A DNA stretch of 64,000 nucleotides. Source: Pseudoflavonifractor sp. AF19-9AC (GTDB taxonomy: Bacteria > Bacillota > Clostridia > Oscillospirales > Oscillospiraceae). The notes beneath the pieces were generated by a model. It made no database searches. It was not told where the DNA came from and saw only the letters and a program-made list of their open reading frames with translations. The stretch is from NCBI RefSeq assembly GCF_003478995.1, contig NZ_QUGI01000009.1:29564-93563 (forward strand), read 5' to 3'. Shown piece by piece: positions 34,051 to 42,009 of this stretch; within the stretch, counting starts at the first letter, position 1, and each line of letters starts with the position of its first letter. The position numbers were made by a program, and so were the translations under genes.

Positions 34051-34244
34051 GTCTGACCACACGCATCCGGGAGTACCGCATCCGGGACCACATGAGCCAG
34101 GAAGAGCTGGCCCAGCGGGTTGGGGTGCGGCGGGAGACCATCGGCAACCTGGAAAACGGCAAGTATAACCCCTCCCTGAAGCTGGCCATGGACATTGCCC
34201 AGGTCTTTGGCTGCAAGGTAGAGGACCTGTTTTTCTTCACTTAA
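34047..34244 (+). CDS. XRE-family HTH regulator (YgzD-like)
   Basis: The protein has 65 aa, just one HTH_3 domain: EYRIRDHMSQEELAQRVGV, RRETIGNLENGKYNPSLKLA and VFGCKVEDLFFF at the end. It is translationally coupled (ATGA) to the membrane protein gene. It probably represses its own operon through the TGTGA-type repeats upstream. The pair is reminiscent of an anti-repressor and repressor arrangement, but that is conjecture. Confidence 0.88.
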   Translation: MSLTTRIREYRIRDHMSQEELAQRVGVRRETIGNLENGKYNPSLKLAMDIAQVFGCKVEDLFFFT

Positions 34245-34261
34245 CGGGAAAGGCACAAAAA

Positions 34262-34300
34262 ATCCCCCTGTTTCAGCGCAATTGCGCTGAAACAGGAGGT
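34262..34300. terminator. Bidirectional terminator between the HTH gene and folD
   Basis: CCTGTTTCAGCGCAA and TTGCGCTGAAACAGG form a perfect 15-bp palindrome, with A-rich sequence on the left and T-rich on the right. Confidence 0.85.
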
Positions 34301-34320
34301 TCTTCTTTCATTGGCAGCTT

Positions 34321-35163
34321 TTATTTTCCATGCCTCCGGGCAGCCAGGAAGGTGTTCTCCATCAGCATGGCCCGGGTGACGGGACCCACGCCGCCGGGAA
34401 CGGGGGTGATGTAGGAGGCCTTCTCCGCCACCTGGTCGTAGACAGCATCGCCGCACAGCTGGCCATTCTCGTCCCGGTTGACGGCAATATCGATGACCAC
34501 CGCGCCCTCCTTCACCATGTCTCCGGTGATGAGGCCCCGCTGGCCGGCCGCGGTAATCAGGATGTCCGCCCGGCGGCACTCTCCGGCCAGGTCCACCGTC
34601 TTGGTGTGGCACACCGTCACCGTGGCGTCCTCCCACAGCATCATCATGGCCTGGGGCTTACCCACAATGTTGGACCGGCCCACCACCACGCAGTGCTTGC
34701 CGGTGGGGTCAATTCCATATTCGGACAGCAGACGCATCACGCCCGATGGGGTGCAGGGGCGCAGGGATTCCTCTCCCAGCACGATGTAACCCATGCTGGC
34801 CGGGTGGACACAGTCCACGTCCTTGTCCGGCCGGATCGCCAGCTGCACCACCCGGTTGTCCAGGTGGTCAGGCAGGGGGAACTGGACCAGGATGCCGTCA
34901 ATGTCCTCCCGCCCGTTGAGCAGGTCGATGAGATCCAGCAGCTCCTCCTGGGAGGTCTCCTGTGGCAGAATGTACTCCTCGCTGTAAATGCCGCACAGGG
35001 TGCAGTCCTTCTTCCGTCCCCGCACATAGACCCGGGAGGCGGGGTCCTCCCCCACCAGCACCACGGCCAGGCCGGGCTTCACGGGCATCTGCTCCACCTG
35101 CTGCCGAATCTCTTCCTTCAATCGGGCCGCCAGGGCCTTTCCATCCATTGCCACAGCGGCCAT
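34321..35163 (-). CDS. folD: Bifunctional methylenetetrahydrofolate dehydrogenase/cyclohydrolase
   Basis: The protein has 280 aa. FolD oxidises 5,10-methylene-THF with NADP+ and hydrolyses the product to 10-formyl-THF. YVRGRKKDCTLCGI carries the catalytic Lys. DGILVQFPLPDHL, VVVGRSNIVGKPQAMML (cofactor loop) and PVPGGVGPVTRAML are diagnostic. It lies 3 nt after lgt in a four-gene run with two M16 peptidases. Confidence 0.97.
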   Translation of the reverse strand: MAAVAMDGKALAARLKEEIRQQVEQMPVKPGLAVVLVGEDPASRVYVRGRKKDCTLCGIYSEEYILPQETSQEELLDLIDLLNGREDIDGILVQFPLPDHLDNRVVQLAIRPDKDVDCVHPASMGYIVLGEESLRPCTPSGVMRLLSEYGIDPTGKHCVVVGRSNIVGKPQAMMMLWEDATVTVCHTKTVDLAGECRRADILITAAGQRGLITGDMVKEGAVVIDIAVNRDENGQLCGDAVYDQVAEKASYITPVPGGVGPVTRAMLMENTFLAARRHGK

Positions 35164-35166
35164 GGG

Positions 35167-36246
35167 TCATTCCTCCTTGTGTGTCTCGTCCTCTGCGTCC
35201 CGCTCCGGCACCTCGGGTGCCTTCTCTTTCTCCGCCTGCTTCACATCGTCCCCTTCCGGGGCAGCCTCAGCAGACTCCGACGCAGCCTGGGCCGCCTTCT
35301 GAGCGGCCAATTTATTTACATACAGATTTTCCGGGCGGTTATTCTTGCGCAGCAGCATGACCAGCAGCACAATGCCCGCCGCCAGGGCGGACAGGGCCGC
35401 CACCAGCTGGGACACCCGGATGGTGCTGCCCACGTAGAGATAGAGGCTGTCGGTGCGCAGCCCCTCAATCCAGGCCCGGCCCAGGCCGTACCAGAAGACA
35501 TAAAACAAAAAGCACTGTCCGTCAAACTTGCGCTTCTTGCCCATGAAGTAGACCAGGATGAGGCCTACAAAATTCCAGGCAGACTCATAGAAAAAGGTGG
35601 GATGTACGCCCAGGGATCCGGACAGGATGGCCTGGTAGCCGGCCTCGTCCACATATCCGTTGCGGAACATGTAATCGGCAATGGTGCTGCCGCACATGCG
35701 CCAGGGGGCGGCAGTGGCAGAGCCGAAGGCCTCCACATTCATGAAGTTGCCCCAGCGGCCCACCAGCTGTCCGATGAACAGTCCATGGACCCCCAGGTCA
35801 GCAAAGGCCAGGAAGCTGATCTTCCGCACATGACAGAAGATCAGCAGCACGATGGCCGACGAGATAATGGCCCCGTAGATGGCCAGACCTCCGTCACTGT
35901 AGTTGAGAACCTTCCCCCAGTTCAGGGAACCGTCCTCGTTCTGAAAGATGCTCAGGTTAAACACCACATAGTAGGCCCGGATGGCCACCAGGGCCGCAGG
36001 CACGGCAAAGAGCATCATATCGATGATCTGGTCCCCATTTACGCCGAAGCGGCCGCTCCACCGGGTACACAGCCACACGGCCAGAAAGAGGCCGGAGGCA
36101 ATGATGATGCCGTACCAGTAGACCGGGCGGCCCAGAATAATGATGGCCACCCGGTTCAAATCAAAGTTCAGGCCCAGGCCCGGGAAGAAGACGTTCTGCA
36201 CCGTCTCCGGCCCGGGCAGGGCGATGAGGTTCTGCAAAAAGTCCAT
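35167..36246 (-). CDS. lgt: Prolipoprotein diacylglyceryl transferase
   Basis: The protein has 359 aa from the ATG at 36246 (TGATG overlap with the M16 gene). Lgt moves diacylglycerol from phosphatidylglycerol to the lipobox Cys of prelipoproteins. Seven transmembrane helices are expected. GQLVGRWGNFMNVEAFG is the Lgt signature and HPTFFYESAWN the conserved His motif. The last ~60 residues form an unusual acidic, Ala/Glu/Lys-rich cytoplasmic tail absent from minimal Lgt proteins, which average 270-300 aa. Confidence 0.95.
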   Translation of the reverse strand: MDFLQNLIALPGPETVQNVFFPGLGLNFDLNRVAIIILGRPVYWYGIIIASGLFLAVWLCTRWSGRFGVNGDQIIDMMLFAVPAALVAIRAYYVVFNLSIFQNEDGSLNWGKVLNYSDGGLAIYGAIISSAIVLLIFCHVRKISFLAFADLGVHGLFIGQLVGRWGNFMNVEAFGSATAAPWRMCGSTIADYMFRNGYVDEAGYQAILSGSLGVHPTFFYESAWNFVGLILVYFMGKKRKFDGQCFLFYVFWYGLGRAWIEGLRTDSLYLYVGSTIRVSQLVAALSALAAGIVLLVMLLRKNNRPENLYVNKLAAQKAAQAASESAEAAPEGDDVKQAEKEKAPEVPERDAEDETHKEE

Positions 36247-37526
36247 CAGTCTGCTCCTCCCTTGGGCCGGATAATGGACAGAGCGGTCCGTTCCTCCGTC
36301 ACCCAGCGGGCGATGAGCTCCTCCGCCTCCTGCTTGGTGAGGGCGCTGAAGAGATCGGCAAAGCGCAGGAAGTCCGTGCCGGCAAAGAAGGCCTGAGCCT
36401 GACCCACGCACAGGTTCTCAAAGGAATTGAGAGAACGCACCTTGTTGCCGTAGACGCCCTTCTTCAGGCGCTCCCAGAGCTTTCCGTCGATGCCCTCCCG
36501 GCCGATACGGGCACCCTCCTCAGCTACTGCCATGCGCACGGCCTCGGGGTCCTTGGACTCGCCGCCGGCGCACAGGAAAGAGCAGCCGGGGTAGCTGTCA
36601 TAACCGTAGGAGAAGTTCTGGTTGATGAGGCCCTCCCGGTAGAGCTTGGCGTACAGGGGGCTGGAGTTGCCCAGCAGGGCCTCCAGGGCCAGCTCGGCAA
36701 CCAAACGCTGGCGCAGCCGCTCCTCGCCGTTTTTGGCCGGGTCACCCTTATAGCCCAGCTGGAAAATGGGGGTGGACACCGCCATCTCCTTCTCCACCTG
36801 GCGCTGGAAGACCCGGGGCTTCTCCTCCTCGCCGTAATCCTTCAGGGCGATGGGGCCGGGGGTCTTGGGCAGAATCTCCCGGGCCAACTCACACACCCGC
36901 TCCGGCTCCACGTTGCCCGCCACGCACAGCACCATGTTGGCCGGGTCATAGAAGGCCTTGTGGCAGGCGTAGAGGGTGTCGGTGGTGATGTGGGAGATGG
37001 ACTCCACGCTGCCCGCCACGTTCTCCCGCACGGGGTGGTTCTTGTAGAGAGCCTCCATGAGGTTGATATAGGACTCCCACTCCGGATCGTCCTCGTACAT
37101 GCGGATCTCCTGGCCGATGATGCCCTGCTCCTTGTCCACGCTCTCGGGGGTAAAGTAGGGAATGGAGACAAAGGAGAGGAGGATTTTCAGGTTGTCCTCA
37201 AACTTCTCCGTGGACTCAAAGAAGTAGCCGGTAATGGCATTGCTGGTGAAGGCGTTGGGGGATGCCCCGTTGGCCGCCAGCTCCTGGAGGGCGTTGCCCT
37301 CCTTGGTGTCAAACATCTTGTGCTCCAGGAAGTGGGCCACGCCGGCGGGGGTGTCGTGCCACTCCCCGTCCAGGCAGAAGCGCATGTCCATGCCGCCGTA
37401 GTTGGTGGCGAAGAAGGCGTACCCCTTCTGATAGTCGGGCTTGGGGAAGACAAACACGTTGAGGCCGTTTTCCAGCTTCTCGTGGTACATCTGCTCCCCT
37501 ACCCGGGTAAATTCCAGCTTCTCCAT
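36246..37526 (-). CDS. M16 family zinc peptidase, catalytic partner (YmfH-like)
   Basis: The protein has 426 aa. The inverted zinc motif HFLEH (HxxEH) appears near residue 68 in AHFLEHKMFDT, with the downstream Glu in the NAFTSNAITGYFFE region. The second M16 half follows. It resembles B. subtilis YmfH and related pitrilysin-like enzymes that clear peptides or process small precursors. It works beside a partner lacking the motif, encoded 3 nt upstream. Confidence 0.93.
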   Translation of the reverse strand: MEKLEFTRVGEQMYHEKLENGLNVFVFPKPDYQKGYAFFATNYGGMDMRFCLDGEWHDTPAGVAHFLEHKMFDTKEGNALQELAANGASPNAFTSNAITGYFFESTEKFEDNLKILLSFVSIPYFTPESVDKEQGIIGQEIRMYEDDPEWESYINLMEALYKNHPVRENVAGSVESISHITTDTLYACHKAFYDPANMVLCVAGNVEPERVCELAREILPKTPGPIALKDYGEEEKPRVFQRQVEKEMAVSTPIFQLGYKGDPAKNGEERLRQRLVAELALEALLGNSSPLYAKLYREGLINQNFSYGYDSYPGCSFLCAGGESKDPEAVRMAVAEEGARIGREGIDGKLWERLKKGVYGNKVRSLNSFENLCVGQAQAFFAGTDFLRFADLFSALTKQEAEELIARWVTEERTALSIIRPKGGAD

Positions 37527-37529
37527 GGC

Positions 37530-38813
37530 TCAGGCCTCCTTTCCCTTCAGGAAGTAGATGGTGTCCAGCTCCAGCTTCTGAGCCACGGCCGCCACCTGCT
37601 CCCGGGTGATGGTCTCAAACTGGGCGCACAGCTCCTCAATGGTGGTGTCCAGTCCGGCGGCCGCCTGGCCCAGCCAGAACTCCTCCTGCCGCCCCTGGTC
37701 GTCCAGGGTGGACCGGTGGCCCCCGATGAGGGTGCGGCGGGCGCCCTCCAGCTCCCAGTCCTCAATCTCGCCCCGGCGGACGGCCTCCAGCTGAGCCAGA
37801 ATCTCGTCCCGGGCGGTCTCGTACTTGTCAAACTCGATGCCGGAGGAGACCAGCATGAGGCCCTTCATCTTCTCCAGCATGGAGCTGGCGTAGTAGCAGA
37901 GGGACCGTTTCTCCCGCACGTTGAGGAAGAGCTTGGACAGGGTGGTGCCGCCGAAGATGGCGTTGCACATCACCAGAGCGGGGTAGTCCTCTTCCCAGCA
38001 GGTCACTCCGCCGGTGCGGAAGCCCAGGGCCAGCTTACCCTGGGTCACGTCCATGGCTTCCTCCTCCACCCGGGGCTGTTCCTCGGCGTGGAGGCGCACC
38101 TGGCACTCGGGGGTCAGGCGGTTCTCGCTCACCGGCAGGGACGCCAGGGCAGAACGCAGGGCCGCCTCCACCCGCTCGGGGGCGGCAGAGCCGCAGTAGT
38201 AGACCTCAATGGCGGCGGAGGACAGCAGATTCTGATACCGCTGCCACAGGGAGGCGGGGGTAATGGCCTCCACGCTGGCCTCCTCCCCCAGCTTGTCCAC
38301 GCCGAAGGCCTCCTCCCGGCACATGCGGCGGGTGAGCTGGAGGGTGGCGTAGGTGCGCTTGTCGTTCACCTGGCCCCGGATGCGGTCCAGCAGGTTGGCC
38401 TTCTCCCCGGCGGTGTAGTCGGGGCAGAACACTCCGTCCTGGGTGTAGGGGTTCAGCAGCAGCTCCCCCAGCAGGGCGGCGGCGCTCTCCAGAATGGGCT
38501 CGCCACCCAGGGTGTAGGCGTCATCCAGAAAGCTGGCCACAAAGCCCACGCACTGGGTCTCCCCCTTCTTGCGCACCACCGGCTCCACCGCGCCGCCGTA
38601 CAGCTCGTCCAGCGCCGCGGACAGGCGCTCCATGTCCGGGTGGACGGCGGTGCCCCGGCGCAGGACATAGGGAACCAAGGCGTTCTCCGCCGCCGTTGCC
38701 CGCTCCAGGGGCGCCATGAGGGTAATGGACAGATAGGCGCTTTTGAATTTTTCCGTGTGGATCGCCCGCAGCCACACGCCAGGGAACAGCTCCCGACGGG
38801 TCATCTGAGCCAT
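37530..38813 (-). CDS. M16 family peptidase-like protein lacking the zinc motif (YmfF-like)
   Basis: The protein has 427 aa from the ATG at 38813, which follows GAAAGGA. It has the same fold as the neighbour (ALVPYVLRRGTAVHPDMERL, VREKRSLCYYASSMLEKMKG), but the HxxEH site is replaced by RGTAVHPDME, so it should be the non-catalytic half of a heterodimer. Similar YmfF/YmfH or MPP-like alpha/beta pairs are known. It is the first gene of the run with the M16 catalytic subunit, lgt and folD. Confidence 0.9.
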   Translation of the reverse strand: MAQMTRRELFPGVWLRAIHTEKFKSAYLSITLMAPLERATAAENALVPYVLRRGTAVHPDMERLSAALDELYGGAVEPVVRKKGETQCVGFVASFLDDAYTLGGEPILESAAALLGELLLNPYTQDGVFCPDYTAGEKANLLDRIRGQVNDKRTYATLQLTRRMCREEAFGVDKLGEEASVEAITPASLWQRYQNLLSSAAIEVYYCGSAAPERVEAALRSALASLPVSENRLTPECQVRLHAEEQPRVEEEAMDVTQGKLALGFRTGGVTCWEEDYPALVMCNAIFGGTTLSKLFLNVREKRSLCYYASSMLEKMKGLMLVSSGIEFDKYETARDEILAQLEAVRRGEIEDWELEGARRTLIGGHRSTLDDQGRQEEFWLGQAAAGLDTTIEELCAQFETITREQVAAVAQKLELDTIYFLKGKEA

Positions 38814-39024
38814 AATCGAGTTCCTTTCTCCATATCGGCAGGCAGGAAATGAATTCCTTCTTTTACAGTGTGTAATATCATACACGACCCACCGCAAAAA
38901 GTAAAGCAGGCGGGGGCGAATTCCCCTTCAAAGCCCCAGGCTTTTCCGCCCCTCGGCATGGAGTGTTCCCCGGCCCTTGGCGCAATATACCAAATCCGGC
39001 CTCCGGCGGGGCAAGTAATTTGAC

Positions 39025-39053
39025 TTGACATTTGGAGGCAAATGTGGTATGAT
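39025..39053 (+). promoter_or_regulatory. Promoter of the ylxM-ffh operon
   Basis: TTGACA (39025-39030) and TATGAT (39048-39053) have an exact 17-nt spacer, 54 bp before ylxM. The remaining ~200 bp back to the M16 gene (38814-39024) show no gene. Confidence 0.85.
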
Positions 39054-39107
39054 TCCGTTTGTAAAGTCGTTTACCTTTACATTTTCCATTGAAGGAGGTC
39101 CGCTGGA

Positions 39108-39473
39108 ATGAAAAGTCAGGCCTATCGTATGGCGATGCTCTTCGATTTCTACGGCGACGTACTCACCGATCGCCAGAAGGAGTTCTATGACCTCTATTAC
39201 AACGAGGACCTCTCTCTGGGCGAGATTGCGGAAAACTACAACATCTCCCGCCAGGGCGTCCGGGACGTCATTGTCCGGGCGGAGGCCACCCTCACCGAGC
39301 TGGAGGACAAGACCGGCCTCATCAAGCGCTTTCACACCATGCACCGTCAGCTGGAACAGGTCCAGCAGGACACCCGCAAGGCACTGGAGCTGTCCGCCCG
39401 ATACGACGACGGGGAGCTGGAAACCCTGCTGCGGCGCGTGGATGACACCGTCGACACCCTGCTGAAGGAGTAA
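39108..39473 (+). CDS. ylxM: YlxM family DNA-binding protein, ffh operon regulator
   Basis: The protein has 121 aa. It is a UPF0122/sigma-70 region 4-like HTH (LTDRQKEFYDLYYNEDLSLG, EIAENYNISRQGVRDVIVRA) with a C-terminal coiled-coil region. Family members precede ffh in most Firmicutes and bind SRP components or DNA. The stop lies 3 nt before ffh. Confidence 0.95.
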   Translation: MKSQAYRMAMLFDFYGDVLTDRQKEFYDLYYNEDLSLGEIAENYNISRQGVRDVIVRAEATLTELEDKTGLIKRFHTMHRQLEQVQQDTRKALELSARYDDGELETLLRRVDDTVDTLLKE

Positions 39474-39476
39474 CCC

Positions 39477-40862
39477 ATGGCATTTGAAGGACTTTCCGAA
39501 AAGCTCTCCGCTGCCTTCAAAAAGCTGCGGGGCAAGGGCCGCCTGTCTGAGGCCGACGTCAAGGAGGCCATGCGGGAAATCCGCCTGGCTCTGCTGGAGG
39601 CCGACGTCAGCTACAAGGTGGTCAAACAGTTCATCGCCCAGGTGACGGAGAAGGCGGTGGGTGCCGACGTGCTGGAGGCTCTCTCCCCCGCCCAGATGAT
39701 CATCAAGATCGTCAATCAGGAGCTCACCGAGCTCATGGGCGGCACCAGCGCCAAGCTGACCATCTCCCCCAAGCCCCCCACCATTGTGATGATGGTAGGC
39801 CTTCAGGGCGCCGGTAAGACCACCAATGTGGCCAAGCTGGCGGGCTTCATGAAAAAGCAGAACGGCAAGCGCCCCCTGCTGGTGGCCTGCGACGTGTACC
39901 GTCCCGCCGCCATCAAGCAGCTGGAAGTGGTGGGCGAGCAGCTGGACATCCCCGTCTTCCAGATGGGACAGATCAATCCCGTGGACATCGCCAAGGCCTC
40001 TGTGGAGCACGCCCTCAAGCACGGCAACGACATTGTTTTCCTGGACACTGCCGGCCGGCTCCACGTGGACGAGGAGCTGATGGATGAGCTGCGGGCCATC
40101 AAGGCCGCGGTCAACCCCACAGAAATTCTCCTGGTGGTAGACGCCATGATCGGCCAGGACGCGGTGAACGCCGCCAAGGCCTTTGACGATGCCCTGGACA
40201 TCAGCGGCGTGGTGCTCACCAAGCTGGACGGCGACGCCCGGGGCGGTGCGGCTCTCTCCATCAAGTCGGTCACCGGCAAGCCCATCAAGTTTGTGGGCAT
40301 GGGCGAGAAGCTGGACCAGATCGAGGTCTTCCACCCCGACCGCATGGCCAGCCGGATCCTGGGCATGGGTGATATGCTCTCCCTCATTGAGAAGGCGGAG
40401 CAGTCCTTCGACCAGAAGAAGGCCCTGGAGCTGCAGGAGAAGCTGCGCAAGAACAAATTTACTCTTACCGATTTCTACGAGCAAATGGCCCAGCTGAAAA
40501 ACATGGGCTCGCTCAGCGATATTGCCGGGATGATTCCCGGCGTCAAGGCCTCCGACTTGGAGGGGGCCACCATGGACGAGAAGCTCCTCCAGCGCATGGA
40601 GGCCATCATCCTGTCCATGACACCCTACGAGCGGGAAAACCCCAGCGTCCTCAACTCCAGCCGGAAAAAGCGCATCGCCGCCGGTTCCGGCACCCAGGTG
40701 GTGGACGTCAACCGCCTTCTCAAACAGTTTGAGATGCTCCAGACCATGACGAAGCAGTTCTCCGGCAACAAGCTGCCCCGGAACCTGCGGAAGATGATGG
40801 GCAAAAAGGGCGGCAAGGGCATGTTCCCCGGCATGGGCGGCGGAATGGGTCTCCCCTTCTGA
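39477..40862 (+). CDS. ffh: Signal recognition particle protein
   Basis: The protein has 461 aa with N, G and M domains in order. The G domain has GLQGAGKTTNVAKLA (P-loop), FLDTAGRLHVDEELM and TKLDGDARGGAALS. The M domain is methionine-rich and ends MFPGMGGGMGLPF. It binds signal sequences and 4.5S RNA and docks to FtsY. No 4.5S RNA gene was recognised nearby. Confidence 0.97.
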   Translation: MAFEGLSEKLSAAFKKLRGKGRLSEADVKEAMREIRLALLEADVSYKVVKQFIAQVTEKAVGADVLEALSPAQMIIKIVNQELTELMGGTSAKLTISPKPPTIVMMVGLQGAGKTTNVAKLAGFMKKQNGKRPLLVACDVYRPAAIKQLEVVGEQLDIPVFQMGQINPVDIAKASVEHALKHGNDIVFLDTAGRLHVDEELMDELRAIKAAVNPTEILLVVDAMIGQDAVNAAKAFDDALDISGVVLTKLDGDARGGAALSIKSVTGKPIKFVGMGEKLDQIEVFHPDRMASRILGMGDMLSLIEKAEQSFDQKKALELQEKLRKNKFTLTDFYEQMAQLKNMGSLSDIAGMIPGVKASDLEGATMDEKLLQRMEAIILSMTPYERENPSVLNSSRKKRIAAGSGTQVVDVNRLLKQFEMLQTMTKQFSGNKLPRNLRKMMGKKGGKGMFPGMGGGMGLPF

Positions 40863-40940
40863 CGCGCCCCCTTCTTGTTGGCAAGGCGTCGCAGACGCTT
40901 TCCATATAACATTAACAAATTCATTTGGAGGTGAACATAA

Positions 40941-41180
40941 ATGGTCAAAATCAGACTGCGCCGCATGGGCGCCAAGAAGGCTCCCTTCTACCGCATCGTG
41001 GTGGCCGACTCCCGTTATCCCCGTGACGGCCGTTTCATCGAGGAGATTGGCATCTACAATCCCGTGGTCAGCCCCGCCGAGCTGAAGGTGGACGTGGACC
41101 GCGCCCAGGCCTGGATCAAGACCGGCGCTCAGCCCACTGAGACCGTACGTGACCTGCTGAAAAAGGCTGGCGCGCTGTAA
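40941..41180 (+). CDS. rpsP: 30S ribosomal protein S16
   Basis: The protein has 79 aa. [20 protein letters not shown] is the S16 N-terminus. The RBS TTGGAGGTGAA precedes the ATG. It sits in the usual place after ffh. Confidence 0.98.
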   Translation: MVKIRLRRMGAKKAPFYRIVVADSRYPRDGRFIEEIGIYNPVVSPAELKVDVDRAQAWIKTGAQPTETVRDLLKKAGAL

Positions 41181-41201
41181 AGCTTGGAGGTCTTGCACGC
41201 A

Positions 41202-41432
41202 ATGAAAGAGCTTCTGACCTACGTGGCCCAAAATCTGGTGGAGCATCCGGAGCAGGTCTCCGTCACCGAGTCTGAGGGCGACGGCGAGACCATTCTGGAG
41301 CTGCGGGTGGCTCCCGAGGACATGGGTAAGGTGATCGGCCGCCAGGGCCGCATCGCCAAGGAAATCCGTGTCCTTATCCGCTCCGTGGCCCAGCGGTCCG
41401 GTAAGCGCGTCTCTGTTGAGATTGTCGACTAA
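41202..41432 (+). CDS. khpA: KH-domain RNA-binding protein KhpA
   Basis: The protein has 76 aa from the ATG at 41202. An in-frame TTG lies further upstream, but 76-77 aa is the family length. The KH signature is VIGRQGRIAKEIRVLIRS (GxxG loop GRQG). KhpA pairs with KhpB/EloR and affects cell division and elongation through RNA binding. It lies between rpsP and rimM, its standard position. Confidence 0.93.
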   Translation: MKELLTYVAQNLVEHPEQVSVTESEGDGETILELRVAPEDMGKVIGRQGRIAKEIRVLIRSVAQRSGKRVSVEIVD

Positions 41433-41435
41433 AAT

Positions 41436-41467
41436 GACAGCGCAGGAGATTCCTGCGCTGTCGTTTT
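41436..41467 (+). terminator. Hairpin between khpA and rimM
   Basis: GACAGCGCAGGA and TCCTGCGCTGTC form a perfect 12-bp stem followed by GTTTTAC. The short T run suggests partial termination inside the operon. Confidence 0.65.
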
Positions 41468-41512
41468 ACCCGGCGCTTTGCGCCCGGAACCCAAAAGGAG
41501 GGACATTCCAGA

Positions 41513-42007
41513 ATGGAACAGTATTTGGAAGTCGGAAAAATCACCAACGTCCACGGCATCATGGGGGAGGTCCGGGTTCAGCCCTGGGCCGATTCTCCGG
41601 AGTTTCTCTGCCGGTTCAAGACCTTGTATGTGGACAAGACCCACTGGCCCATTGAGGTGGAGCGGGCCCGGGTCCACAAGAACATGGTCATTATGAAGTT
41701 TCACGGCGTCACCGACGTGCCCAGCGCCCTGGCCATGCGCAACGCCATTTTGTATATCGACCGCAGGGACGTGCAGCTGCCCGAGGGAGCCTTCTTCCTG
41801 GCCGATCTCTACGGCCTGGAGGTGCGGGACGCCCGGGACGGCCGGGTGCTGGGCAAGGTGGCGGACATCCTCACCCTGCCGGCCAACAACGTGTATGTGG
41901 TCCGGGGCGGCGAGCGGGAGCTGATGATCCCCGCCGTCCCCCAGTTCGTCGCCGAGACCAATCCGGAGGAGGGCTATCTCCGGGTCAATCTCATTGAGGG
42001 CATGTGA
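41513..42007 (+). CDS. rimM: 16S rRNA processing protein RimM
   Basis: The protein has 164 aa. The N-terminal RimM domain begins YLEVGKITNVHGIMGEVRV, followed by the PRC-barrel domain (FFLADLYGLEVRDARDGRVL). It binds S19 and assists 30S head maturation. The usual downstream trmD and rplS are absent. An AI-2E-type transporter gene overlaps its stop instead. Confidence 0.96.
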   Translation: MEQYLEVGKITNVHGIMGEVRVQPWADSPEFLCRFKTLYVDKTHWPIEVERARVHKNMVIMKFHGVTDVPSALAMRNAILYIDRRDVQLPEGAFFLADLYGLEVRDARDGRVLGKVADILTLPANNVYVVRGGERELMIPAVPQFVAETNPEEGYLRVNLIEGM

Positions 42008-42009
42008 CC

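Noticed and set aside
38928..41246. 772-codon minus-strand open frame opposite ylxM, ffh and rpsP
   Set aside because: It is a shadow of conserved genes on the plus strand. Composition is biased and no recognisable motif appears.
39054..41500. A 4.5S (SRP) RNA gene near ffh
   Set aside because: I looked for the GNAR-tetraloop hairpin in the flanking spaces and did not see one.
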